The notes under the pieces are model-generated. The model had not been told where the DNA came from. It saw only the letters and a list, made by a program, of their open reading frames with translations, and searched no databases. Source: Couchioplanes azureus (lineage in GTDB: Bacteria; Actinomycetota; Actinomycetes; Mycobacteriales; Micromonosporaceae). From it: DNA of 64,000 nucleotides. Position numbers and translations under genes: made by a program. Below, one piece after another: positions 54,802 to 63,698 of this stretch; position 1 is the stretch's first letter, and the number at the start of each line of letters is the position of its first letter. Location: assembly GCF_014648355.1 (NCBI RefSeq), contig NZ_BMQY01000004.1:173924-237923 (forward strand), given 5' to 3'.

Positions 54802-57560
54802 CGGCCATCCTCACGGTCGGATCGGTCGAAGCGGTCACGCGGAGCACCGCCGTCATGCGGCGGGGAACGGTCGGCGAGCCATGGGCCGGCCGGCTCGTTC
54901 GCGGCGGAGCGGTCCCCCGGGGCGAAGGGGTCCGGCTCCGGCACGCGGAACGAGGCCGGCTCGGCGCAGCGGTCCCCCGGCGGAATGCGGTCCGGCTCGC
55001 CGGCAGGCCCGGGCGCGCGGGAAGCGGCTGAGCCGGAGCCGCCGGCGAAAGGGCGGGCGGACTCCAGCTGGGTCAGGGCCAGGGCCGCCGCCTCCGTACG
55101 GGTGCGGGCCCCGAGCTTGCGCATGCCCGCGCGGATGTGGGTGTCGACCGTCTCCGTGGAGATGCCGAGCTGGCCCGCGATGCGCCGGGTCGGTTCGCCG
55201 GCCGCCACGAGATGCAGCACGTCCAGCTCGCGGCGGGTGAGGTTGGTGCCGGAGCGGGGGCTGCGGGCGTCGCGGTGCACGCGGTGGCGGCGCAGACCGC
55301 GGCGGGCCCGGCCGGCGAGGACCACCAGACCTGCCTCGTCGGCGAGCTGTTCGGCCTCGAGCAGGGCGGCGACCGCGCGTTCGGGGTCGGTTTCCTGCAG
55401 GCCGGCGGCGAGCAGGCAGCGGATCTGTTCGCGCCGGGCCGTGCCGGTCCAGGCCTGGGCGGCCGCGGTGAATCCGGTGCCGGTGGCCCAGGCGGTCAGG
55501 GTGCGGCGGGCGGCGTCGGGCACCCCGGCGGGGATGGCCGGTGCGGTGGCGCCGGCGGGTGGCCGGGCCGGGCCGCCGGTGTCGTAGGCGGCCCAGCGGG
55601 CGGTGATGTGCTGCAGGCCGGCGAGCAGGCCCGCGGTGCGCAGGTCGGCGGGGGCGGCCGCGCGTTCCGGCTGCCCGTCGAGCCAGGCGGCCTCGCGGGC
55701 CACCCAGGCGGTGACGGGATGCTCCTGCGGTGCGGCGAGCCGGGCCCGGGCGGCGGCGAGCAGCCCGGTGTCGGCCTCGACCAGGGCGGTCGCCGCGAGG
55801 GCGTAGGCGCGGGCGTCGGGTGGCAGTGCCCGGTCGGCGAGGTCGGCGCCGCGCCGCACGACGTCGTCGGCCACCGACGCCGGGGTGGGCGCGGCGACTC
55901 CGCCGGAAGCCGGCGCCGGGGTGGGTGCGGCGACTCCGCCGGAAGCCGGCCGGGTGTGGCCCTGCAGGACCTCGGCCCATCCCGCGACCGCGAGGAAGCG
56001 GGTCTGCCAGCTGTACGCGAGCGCGGCCCCGCACGCCGCGGCCGCGGACCGGGCCGCCTGGGCCGCGTCGGCCAGGCGCCCGTCGGCGCCGAGGTGGTCG
56101 ACCAGCAGCCAGGCGCTCCACCGGGCGGTGAGCGGGTCGGTCGCGGCCGACGCGGCGGCGGCGAGCTCCCCTTCCCAGCCCGGTGTGCGGTGGGCGGCGC
56201 GGACCGCGGCCAGCGCCGCCGCCACGGCCGGTGGCGGGTCCGGGTGGCGGGCGGCGATCTTCGCCGCGGTGTCGGCGGCGGCGGCCGGGTCGGTGGCCAG
56301 GTCGGCCAGGAGCAGGATCCGGTCGCGGGCCGCGACGACGGAGGCGGCGGCCGCGTCGGGTACGGGGGCGACGGCCGCCCGGGCCGCGGCGGGGTCGCCG
56401 GCCTGCAGGAGGGCCTCGCCGCGCAGGACGTCGGCCTCGACGCCGAGCGGGCCCGGGGTGGTCAGCACGGTGGCCGCGGCGTGCGGGCGTCCGGCGGTGA
56501 GCAGCGCGTCGGCGGCGGCGACGCGGACCCGGGGGGTGACGGTGACGCCGGGGCGGGCGCAGGCGAACAGCAGCAGGTCGGCGCGGTCGCCGCCGGTGGT
56601 GTGGTCGGCGGCGGCGAGGGCCTTGCGGTAGGCCTGCGCGTGGTCGCCGGCGGCGGCGAGGTGCCGGGCCGCCTCCGCGTCGGGCACGGCGGCGGCCAGG
56701 GCGCGGTGCAGGTCGTTGCGGGCGTCGGCGTCGAGCAGCCCGGCGGCGATCTCGGCGACGTACGCCGACACCGGGGCGATGCCGTCGCCGGTGTCCTGCA
56801 CGAGCCCGGCGTGGTGCAGGTCCTGCGCCCCGGTGCCGAGCAGCGGCGCGGGTGCCGGGCGGCCGAGCAGGCCGAGGGCGGCCAGCGCGGTGCGGGCGGG
56901 GCGCGGCAGGTCGGCCAGGGCGGTGGCGATCGCGTACGCCACCTGGTCGATGCCGGTGTCGGGGGTGCCGCGGGCGGCGCCGGCCGCGCGGGCGAGGGCG
57001 GTGACGGCGAGGGGGTTGCCGCCGGCGCGGGCGACGACCGCGGCCACGGTGGCGTCGTCGAGGTGTCCGGCGGTGCGGCGGGCCAGGTCGGCGGCGTCGT
57101 CCGCGGGCAGCGGCGGGATGTCCAGCCAGGCGGTGGCGGCGTCGCGCAGGGCGGCCACGGTGGCGTCGGGGAGGCGGTGCGGGGTGCGCAGTGCGGCGAC
57201 GACACGGATGCGGGTGGCCAGGTGGGGCAGGGCGGCCAGGGTGGCGGGGTCGGCGTACTGCAGGTCGTCGAGGACGAGCAGCCCGGTGCGCACGCGGGAG
57301 CGGACCGCCTCGGCCAGCAGCGGCACGTCGTGGGCGGGCAGGCGGGCCTTGACCGCGCGGGACAGGGCGAGCGCGGGCACGCCGGCGAGCATGGCGAGGC
57401 CGCCGCCGGCGTGGACCGGGCCGGCGGCGGCTTGCACGACGCGGCGCAGCAGGGTGCTGCGGCCGGCGCCGGGCGCGCCGGTGAGCACGACGAGGCCGGG
57501 GCGGCGCAGGTGGGCGGCGGCGAGGCCGGCCAGGTCCTGCTGTGACACCCACACCCCCAT
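54798..57560 (-). CDS. Large ATP-binding LuxR regulator (LAL/MalT type)
   Basis: A 920-aa protein. An N-terminal AAA/P-loop domain (LVVLTGAPGAGRSTLLRRVV, Walker B LLVLDDLQYADP) is followed by a long Ala-rich helical-repeat region and a LuxR HTH near residue 800 (NLTRRELDVLHLVAAGEPTR, QLGISTETVDTHIRAG). Walker A has Arg in place of Lys. The C-terminal 100 residues are a disordered Pro/Asp/Arg-rich extension. The exact start (ATG 57560 or a downstream GTG) is uncertain. Confidence 0.87.
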   Translation of the reverse strand: MGVWVSQQDLAGLAAAHLRRPGLVVLTGAPGAGRSTLLRRVVQAAAGPVHAGGGLAMLAGVPALALSRAVKARLPAHDVPLLAEAVRSRVRTGLLVLDDLQYADPATLAALPHLATRIRVVAALRTPHRLPDATVAALRDAATAWLDIPPLPADDAADLARRTAGHLDDATVAAVVARAGGNPLAVTALARAAGAARGTPDTGIDQVAYAIATALADLPRPARTALAALGLLGRPAPAPLLGTGAQDLHHAGLVQDTGDGIAPVSAYVAEIAAGLLDADARNDLHRALAAAVPDAEAARHLAAAGDHAQAYRKALAAADHTTGGDRADLLLFACARPGVTVTPRVRVAAADALLTAGRPHAAATVLTTPGPLGVEADVLRGEALLQAGDPAAARAAVAPVPDAAAASVVAARDRILLLADLATDPAAAADTAAKIAARHPDPPPAVAAALAAVRAAHRTPGWEGELAAAASAATDPLTARWSAWLLVDHLGADGRLADAAQAARSAAAACGAALAYSWQTRFLAVAGWAEVLQGHTRPASGGVAAPTPAPASGGVAAPTPASVADDVVRRGADLADRALPPDARAYALAATALVEADTGLLAAARARLAAPQEHPVTAWVAREAAWLDGQPERAAAPADLRTAGLLAGLQHITARWAAYDTGGPARPPAGATAPAIPAGVPDAARRTLTAWATGTGFTAAAQAWTGTARREQIRCLLAAGLQETDPERAVAALLEAEQLADEAGLVVLAGRARRGLRRHRVHRDARSPRSGTNLTRRELDVLHLVAAGEPTRRIAGQLGISTETVDTHIRAGMRKLGARTRTEAAALALTQLESARPFAGGSGSAASRAPGPAGEPDRIPPGDRCAEPASFRVPEPDPFAPGDRSAANEPAGPWLADRSPPHDGGAPRDRFDRSDREDGR
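55879..55950. repeat. 36-bp in-frame duplication in the LAL gene
   Basis: Two almost identical 36-bp units give PASGGVAAPTPA twice in the helical-repeat region. Confidence 0.8.
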
Positions 57561-57742
57561 CCCGCTGCGCCCCCCGGCAGCGTCCGTTGGCACGAACTCG
57601 GGATCCCCGCGTGTGCCCGTGTCCGTAGTCTGTGCTGCGGCAGGCGATCCGCCCTGCCCGGGAGGGGAAGGTCACTCGCCTTGTCTGCGTCGACGGCCGC
57701 GGTCTGCACATTCTCCCCGAATGTGTGCTCGGCTGACGAGTC

Positions 57743-59278
57743 ATGACCGTGGGACCGCTGTCGGCCCGCGTGGCTACTTTGTGTGACGACATTGTTGCCA
57801 CGGTCGGCCCGGAGGCCGCTGGCCAGGTGCGACACGTTCGTGACCGGCTCGCCGAGCCGTTACGCGTGGCGATCGCCGGGCGGCTGAAAGCCGGAAAGTC
57901 GACACTCGTCAACGCGTTGATCGGGCGCCGGGTCGCCCCGACGGCCGTCGGCGAGTGTACGCGGGTGGTCACCCGGTTCCGGTACGGCACGGCCGACCGG
58001 GTCGACGTGGTCGGCCGCGACGGCAGCCGGGCGAGCCTGCCGCTGGACGACGACGGCATGATCCCGCAGCGGCTCGGGATGGGCGCCGGGCGGGTCGCGT
58101 ACGTGGACGTGACCTTGACCAGCGAGAAGCTGCGGGACCTGACCGTGGTGGACACCCCCGGTCTGGCCTCGGCGGACACGGTGGTGTCGGCGCGCGCCGC
58201 CGCCGAGCTGGGTGCCACCACCGCGCCGTTCGACGCGGCCATCGACGCGGATTCGGCGTCCGAGGTCGCCGCGGCGGAGGCGGTGGTCTACGTGTTCACG
58301 CAGGCGGTGCGCGCCGACGACGTGCGGGCGCTGGAGGCGTTCCGGGCGGCGTCGGCGCGGCTGGCGAGCAGCCCGATCAACGCGCTGGGCGTGTTCGGCA
58401 AGGTCGACACGCTGGTCGGCGGGGCGGCGGATCCATGGCCGGTGGCCGGTCCCCTGGCCGAGCAGCAGGCCGCCCTGCTGGCGCGTACGGTGTCGCAGGT
58501 TGTGCCGGTGGTGGGGTTGCTCGCCGAGACCGGGGAGGCGGGCCGGCTCACGGCCGGTGACTGCGCCGCCCTCAAGGAGCTCGCCGCGCTGCCGGCGGAC
58601 GAGCTGCGGGTGCTGCTGGCCTCGGTGGACCTGTTCCGCAGCCGGCCGGCGCCGGTCGGCCCGGAGCGCCGGGAGCGGCTGCTGAGCCTGCTCGATCTGT
58701 ACGGGGTCGGCTTCGCGCTGGCGCAGCTCGCCGCGCAGCCGCAGCTGGGCACCGGGGAGCTGGTGCGGCGCCTGGTGCTGGCCTCGGGCTTTCCCCGGCT
58801 GCGGGACACGCTGGACCGCTCGCTGCGCTGGCGCGCCGACGCGATCAAGGCGGGGTGGGCGCTGGCGCGGCTGGAGCGCATCGCCGGGCACACGAGCGAG
58901 CGCCGCGACAGCGAGGCGTTGCGGGACGCGACGGAGCGGTTGCTGCGCGAGCCGGCGTACCACCGGCTGCGGTTGCTGGAGGTGGCGCAGCGGGTGGCGA
59001 CCGGCCGGGTGGAGCTGCCGGTGGCCTGGGAGCAGGAGCTGACCCGGCTGGCCACCTGCGACGATGCGCGTACGGTGCTGCGCCTGCCGTACGCCGGCGC
59101 CGACGAGCTGGCGGCGGCCGCGGTGGAGGCGGCCGGCCGGTGGCGGGTGTACGCGGTGGCCGGTGCCGGCCCGGCGCAGGCCCGGGTGGCCCAGGTCGCC
59201 CACCGCGGCTTCCACCTGCTGGCGCAGTCGATCCGCGACACCGCCCGCGGCCGGGACGCCGAGGCGGCCGGCTCGTGA
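57743..59278 (+). CDS. Dynamin-like GTPase A (IniC-like)
   Basis: A 511-aa GTPase. G1 is GRLKAGKST (46-54), G3 TVVDTPGLAS, and G4 GVFGKVDTL, where the usual N is replaced. A long alpha-helical region follows (RDSEALRDATERLLREPAYH). No membrane helix is seen. It overlaps the second dynamin-like gene by GTGA, matching the paired bacterial dynamins (IniA/IniC, DynA/DynB) that remodel or stabilise membranes. Confidence 0.88.
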   Translation: MTVGPLSARVATLCDDIVATVGPEAAGQVRHVRDRLAEPLRVAIAGRLKAGKSTLVNALIGRRVAPTAVGECTRVVTRFRYGTADRVDVVGRDGSRASLPLDDDGMIPQRLGMGAGRVAYVDVTLTSEKLRDLTVVDTPGLASADTVVSARAAAELGATTAPFDAAIDADSASEVAAAEAVVYVFTQAVRADDVRALEAFRAASARLASSPINALGVFGKVDTLVGGAADPWPVAGPLAEQQAALLARTVSQVVPVVGLLAETGEAGRLTAGDCAALKELAALPADELRVLLASVDLFRSRPAPVGPERRERLLSLLDLYGVGFALAQLAAQPQLGTGELVRRLVLASGFPRLRDTLDRSLRWRADAIKAGWALARLERIAGHTSERRDSEALRDATERLLREPAYHRLRLLEVAQRVATGRVELPVAWEQELTRLATCDDARTVLRLPYAGADELAAAAVEAAGRWRVYAVAGAGPAQARVAQVAHRGFHLLAQSIRDTARGRDAEAAGS

Positions 59279-61119
59279 CGGCGTCGCGGGAGCTGGCCCA
59301 GGCCCTGGACGTCGCGGTGCGTGACGCGCTCGCCGCGGTGCGCGCCGCCGACGCCGACGCGGGCGCCGAGCTGGCCGAGCTGCGCCGCCGCCGGCTGACC
59401 CGCCCGTCCATCGTGCTGGTCGGTGAGACCAAACGCGGCAAGAGCTCGCTGGTCAACGCGCTGCTCGGGGTGCCCGGCCTGTCGCCGGTCGACGCCGCCG
59501 TCGCCACCGCCGCCTACCTGCACTTCTCCCCCGGTGCCACACCCGGCGCGGTCGCGTACGTGCCGGGCCTGGGCGAGCCCGTCGACCTGGAGCTGCGGGA
59601 GCTGGGTGAGTGGGCCACCGGCCGGGGCGGCCCGCGCGCGCCGCGGCGCATCGAGGTGACGCATCCGGCGCCGCTGCTGCAGTACGTGAGCCTGCTCGAC
59701 ACCCCGGGCGTCGGCGGCCTCGATCCCGCGCACACGGCGGTGGCGCTGGACGCGGTGGACCGGGCGACCGCGCTGCTGTTCGTCGCCGACGCGTCGGCGC
59801 CGCTGTCGCAGCCGGAGCTCGACTTCCTCGACGCGGCGAGCGAGCGGGTGGACACGGTGGTGTTCGCGCTGACGAAGGTGGACGCGTTCCCGGGCTGGCG
59901 GCGCATCGCCGACGACAACCGGGTGCTGCTGCGCGCGCGGGCGCCGCGGTTCGCCGACGCGCCCTGGTTCCCGGTGTCGGCGCGCCTGGCCGAGCTGGCC
60001 CTGGGCGTCCCGGCCGGCGAGCAGGCCGCGCTGGTCGACGCCTCGCACATCGCCGCGCTGCAACACGCCCTGGTGGAGCTCGCCGGGCGCGGCCACCAGC
60101 TGCAGCTGGCGAACGTGCTGCGCGCGGCGCGCGCCGAGCTGGTCCGCCTGGAGCAGGCCGCCGAGGCGCGCGTGCGAGCCGCCGAGGCCGACCCCGCCCA
60201 GACGGCGCGGGTACGCGAGGAGCGCAGCGCGCTCGCCGCCCGCAAACGCACCGAGCAGCGGCAGTGGGCGCTGCTGCTGAGCACCGAGACGCAGCGGGCC
60301 CGGGTCGAGGTGGTGGGCCTGTTGCGGACCCGGGTGGCCGCGCTGCAGCAGGAGGTCGCGGCGCGCATCGACACGCTGCGCGGCGACGCGCTGGCCGCGC
60401 TGCCGGACCGGGTGGACGCCGAGTTGCAGGCGGTGGCCGTACGGCTGTCGGAGGATCTGCGCGCCACGTTCCGCCAGGTGGGCGAGCGGGTGCTGGCGCA
60501 GGTCTTCGACGACGAGGAGCTGTCCGGGATGCTGGACCGGCTCAACGCGACGCTGCGGCACACCCTGGCGGCGGGGCCGCCGCGCGAGGGCTCCGGCGAC
60601 AACCTGCTGGTGGCGCTGTCGGCCGGCGGCATCGCGTTCATGGCCGGTCGCGGGGCGATGTTCGGCGCGTCGGTGCTGGGCGTGGGCGGCGCGGTCGCCG
60701 GTGGGCTGCTGGTCCCGGTCGCGGGCCTGGGCCTGGGGCTGGCGGCCGGCGGCTACGTGCTGTACCGCAGGCGGGTGCAGAGCGACCGGCAGCAGGCCCG
60801 CGCGTGGCTGCGCGACGTGCTGGGCGAGGCCCGCGCCGCCCTGCAGGACGAGATCTCGCACCGGTTCACCGACCTGCAGTACGCGCTCGGCGTCGCCGTG
60901 GACGACGCCGTCGAGCGCCGGCTGCGCGAGCTCGACGCCCACATCGCCGAGATCGACGCGGCCGCCGCCGAGGACGCCGCGGGGCGCTCGCGGCGGCGGG
61001 CGCGGGCCACCGCGGAGCTGCAGCAGGTCCGCGGCCGGCTGGCGCAGGTCGACGAGGTCCTCACCCGCGCGCGTGCCCTGGCGCCCGCGTCCGCACCCAT
61101 CGGTCAGGAGAACGCATGA
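59275..61119 (+). CDS. Dynamin-like GTPase B (IniA-like), membrane inserting
   Basis: A 614-aa GTPase. G1 is GETKRGKSS (50-58), G3 SLLDTPGVGG, G4 FALTKVDAF. Two adjacent hydrophobic segments at about residues 442-500 (LLVALSAGGIAFMAGRGAMF, VAGGLLVPVAGLGLGLAAGG) form the membrane paddle, flanked by long coiled-coil helices. It is coupled to GTPase A upstream and to an acidic protein downstream, so the three probably work as one complex. Confidence 0.9.
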   Translation: MTASRELAQALDVAVRDALAAVRAADADAGAELAELRRRRLTRPSIVLVGETKRGKSSLVNALLGVPGLSPVDAAVATAAYLHFSPGATPGAVAYVPGLGEPVDLELRELGEWATGRGGPRAPRRIEVTHPAPLLQYVSLLDTPGVGGLDPAHTAVALDAVDRATALLFVADASAPLSQPELDFLDAASERVDTVVFALTKVDAFPGWRRIADDNRVLLRARAPRFADAPWFPVSARLAELALGVPAGEQAALVDASHIAALQHALVELAGRGHQLQLANVLRAARAELVRLEQAAEARVRAAEADPAQTARVREERSALAARKRTEQRQWALLLSTETQRARVEVVGLLRTRVAALQQEVAARIDTLRGDALAALPDRVDAELQAVAVRLSEDLRATFRQVGERVLAQVFDDEELSGMLDRLNATLRHTLAAGPPREGSGDNLLVALSAGGIAFMAGRGAMFGASVLGVGGAVAGGLLVPVAGLGLGLAAGGYVLYRRRVQSDRQQARAWLRDVLGEARAALQDEISHRFTDLQYALGVAVDDAVERRLRELDAHIAEIDAAAAEDAAGRSRRRARATAELQQVRGRLAQVDEVLTRARALAPASAPIGQENA

Positions 61120-61679
61120 GCGACGAGTACGGCTGGCCGGACTTTGCCGACGGCGGCCACGACGATCCCGGTCACCACGATCCGGGCCCGCCCGACGAAC
61201 CGGTCGCGGGCAGCGACCCGTGGCACGACGACCTGGTCCCCGAGGAGCACCACGGCTACGACGACGTGGTGGCGGCGGACGACGAGGACGACGCCGGGTG
61301 GGCGCACCACGACGAGCCGGGCGCCGGGTACGAGCCGCAGCCCGCACCGGCGGCCGAGACGGCGGAGGCTCCGGGGCTGGGCCCGGTGGGCGCGGACCCC
61401 GACGCGGGCGGGGACGGCGACGCGCCGGTGAGCGTGTTCCCGCCGGTGGTCGACGTGGGCCCGCTGCCGGAGCCGGTCGACGGGTTCCCGTGGATCGACA
61501 CGGGCAGCCTGGGCCTGGTCGACGCGGCCGCGGCCGCCACGCCGCCGGTGACGCCGCAGGAGCTGGCCGCGTACGCGGCCGAGGACCTGCCGCCGGGAGC
61601 GGACCCGTGGGCGGCGCTGGCCGGTTCGGAGGACCCCGCCACCGCGGCACTGGCCCGCTGGTGGTCGGTGAACGGCTGA
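61116..61679 (+). CDS. Acidic Asp/His-rich protein of the dynamin operon
   Basis: A 187-aa strongly acidic protein (MSDEYGWPDFADGGHDDPGH, VVAADDEDDAGWAHHDEPG) with a proline/alanine-rich middle and a more ordered C-terminus (TPQELAAYAAEDLPPGADPW, ATAALARWWSVNG). It is mostly disordered by composition. The ATG overlaps the GTPase B stop. No family recognised; an adaptor or regulator of the dynamin pair is inferred from coupling alone. Confidence 0.75.
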   Translation: MSDEYGWPDFADGGHDDPGHHDPGPPDEPVAGSDPWHDDLVPEEHHGYDDVVAADDEDDAGWAHHDEPGAGYEPQPAPAAETAEAPGLGPVGADPDAGGDGDAPVSVFPPVVDVGPLPEPVDGFPWIDTGSLGLVDAAAAATPPVTPQELAAYAAEDLPPGADPWAALAGSEDPATAALARWWSVNG

Positions 61680-61725
61680 CCCAGCGATACCCGCGCGGGC
61701 CTTCGAGGTGACATCATCTGCGGCC

Positions 61726-63087
61726 ATGACCGACATCACCGCGGCGCCCGTGGCGCGGCGTGAACGCACCGGCTGGTACCTGTACGACTGGGCCAACTCG
61801 GCGTTCTCGACCACCGTCATCACGGTGTTCCTGGGCCCGTTCCTGACCTCGGTCACCGAGCAGGCCGCCGGGTGCGCCCTCGGCGCCGACGAGTGCGACG
61901 GCCGGGTGTACCCGCTGGGCATCAGCGTCGCCGCGGGCTCGTACTTTCCCTACCTGGTGTCGCTGTCGGTGCTGCTGACCGTGTTCGTGCTGCCGGTCAT
62001 GGGCGCGGTCGCCGACCGGGCGGTGCGCAAGAAGCCGCTGCTGGCCGCGGCCGCGTTCACCGGCGCGGGCGCGACGATCGCGATGGCGTTCGTGACCGGC
62101 GAGCGGTATCTGCTGGGCGGGGCGCTGTTCGTCGTGGCCAACGTGGCGTTCGGTGCCTCGGTGGTCGTCTACAACTCGTTCCTGCCGCGGCTCGCCGGCC
62201 CCGACGAGCGTGACCGGGTGTCCAGCCGCGGCTGGGCGCTGGGCTACCTGGGCGGCGGCGTGCTGCTGCTGGCGAACCTGGTGGTGGTGACGCTGCTCGG
62301 CGTCGAGGGCGACGACCGCCGCACGCTGGACCTGGCCCGCTGGTGCATCGTGTCGGCCGGGGTGTGGTGGGCGGCGTTCACCCTGCTGCCGTTGCGGTGG
62401 CTGCGGGAGCACCCGACGGCGGCGAGCGTGGGCGGCAACGTGCTCACCGACGGGTTCCGCCAGCTCGCCCGGACGTTGCGCGATCTGCGGGCGTACCCGC
62501 TGACGTTGTTCTTCCTGGTCGCCTACCTGGTCTACAACGACGGCATCCAGACGGTGATCGCCCTGGCCAGCCAGTTCGGCACCGAGGAACTGCACCTGGA
62601 GCAGTCCACTCTGATCGTGACCATCCTGATCGTGCAGTTCCTGGCGTTCGGCGGGGCGCTGCTGCTGGGCCGGGTCGCCGAGAGCATCGGCGCGCGCCGT
62701 ACCGTGCTGCTGTCGCTGGCCTTGTGGCTGCTGGTCATCCTCGGCGCGTTCTGGCTGCCGGAGCGCGAGCCGGTGCCGTTCATGCTGCTCGGCGTCGGGA
62801 TCGGCCTGGTGATGGGCGGCAGCCAGGCGCTGAGCCGCTCGCTGTTCAGCCAGCTCATCCCCACCGGCCGCGAGGGCGAGTACTACGGCTTCTACGAGAT
62901 CAGCGACAAGGGCACGAGCTGGCTCGGACCGCTCGCGTTCGGCCTGGTGTTCCAGCTGACCAGCAGCTACCGGATCGGGATCGTGTCGCTGGTGGTGTTC
63001 TTCGTCGCCGGTGGCATTCTGCTGGCGATGGTGCCGATGCGCCGGGCCATCGTCGCCGCGGGCAACACCCCGCCGCGACTGCTGTGA
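61726..63087 (+). CDS. UMF1/Atg22-like MFS transporter
   Basis: A 453-aa protein with 12 predicted membrane helices and the Atg22-like N-terminus RTGWYLYDWANSAFSTTVIT. GWALGYLGGGVLLLANL, LVYNDGIQTVIALASQFG and YYGFYEISDKGTSWLGPLAF are family hallmarks. Members are thought to export amino acids or other small molecules. A GntR regulator follows by 18 bp. Confidence 0.92.
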   Translation: MTDITAAPVARRERTGWYLYDWANSAFSTTVITVFLGPFLTSVTEQAAGCALGADECDGRVYPLGISVAAGSYFPYLVSLSVLLTVFVLPVMGAVADRAVRKKPLLAAAAFTGAGATIAMAFVTGERYLLGGALFVVANVAFGASVVVYNSFLPRLAGPDERDRVSSRGWALGYLGGGVLLLANLVVVTLLGVEGDDRRTLDLARWCIVSAGVWWAAFTLLPLRWLREHPTAASVGGNVLTDGFRQLARTLRDLRAYPLTLFFLVAYLVYNDGIQTVIALASQFGTEELHLEQSTLIVTILIVQFLAFGGALLLGRVAESIGARRTVLLSLALWLLVILGAFWLPEREPVPFMLLGVGIGLVMGGSQALSRSLFSQLIPTGREGEYYGFYEISDKGTSWLGPLAFGLVFQLTSSYRIGIVSLVVFFVAGGILLAMVPMRRAIVAAGNTPPRLL

Positions 63088-63105
63088 CGCTACGGGGGAA
63101 CGCGC

Positions 63106-63468
63106 GTGGACATCGTGATCGACCCGGCGTCGCCGGTGCCGCCGTACGAGCAGGTGCGCCTGCGGATCGCGGAGCTGGCCACGCAGGGGGTGCTCCCGGC
63201 GGGCACCCGGCTGCCGCCGGTGCGCCGGCTCGCCGCCGACCTGGGACTGGCGGTCAACACGGTGGCCCGCGCCTACCGCGAGCTCGAGCAGGCCGGGCTG
63301 GTGGAGACCCACGGCCGGGCGGGCACGCTGGTCACCCCGGCGGCGGCCGGGACTCCGGCCGCCGCCCACGCTGCCGCGCTGCGGTACGCGGACGAGACCA
63401 GAGCCCTCGGACTGACACCGGAGGCGGCCCTGGCGCTGGTCCAGGCCGTGCTGCGCCGTCCGGGCTGA
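63106..63468 (+). CDS. GntR family regulator (YtrA type)
   Basis: A 120-aa protein: short GntR winged helix (PYEQVRLRIAELATQGVLPA, LPPVRRLAADLGLAVNTVAR, AYRELEQAGLVETHGRAG) with only a small helical tail, as in the YtrA subgroup that usually controls transporters. The GTG start and 18-bp spacing suggest co-transcription with the MFS gene. Confidence 0.9.
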   Translation: MDIVIDPASPVPPYEQVRLRIAELATQGVLPAGTRLPPVRRLAADLGLAVNTVARAYRELEQAGLVETHGRAGTLVTPAAAGTPAAAHAAALRYADETRALGLTPEAALALVQAVLRRPG

Positions 63469-63494
63469 GCGTCGTGGCCGGGCGCGGCGGCGGG

Positions 63495-63698
63495 TCAGCC
63501 GGGACCGAGGGTGGTGATCGCCCCCGAGGGGCACCAGGCGGCGACCTGGCGGAGCGCCTCGTCCGGCTCGCCGTCGGCGGCCGGGTCGAGCACCACCACG
63601 AGGCCCTCGTCGTCCTGGTCGAAGACGTGCGGCAGGGTCAGGACGCAGGTGCCGGCGCCGACGCAGATGTCGCGGTCGGCGGCGATGCGGGCGGTCAC
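63495..63698 (-). CDS. Ferredoxin (P450 partner)
   Basis: A 67-aa ferredoxin, probably 3Fe-4S, with DICVGAGTCVLTLPHVFDQD and a final cysteine in AAWCPSGAITTLGPG. This is the usual electron donor of actinomycete P450s. A GTG start overlaps the stop of the upstream P450 gene (GTGA), so they are translationally coupled. Confidence 0.92.
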   Translation of the reverse strand: MTARIAADRDICVGAGTCVLTLPHVFDQDDEGLVVVLDPAADGEPDEALRQVAAWCPSGAITTLGPG

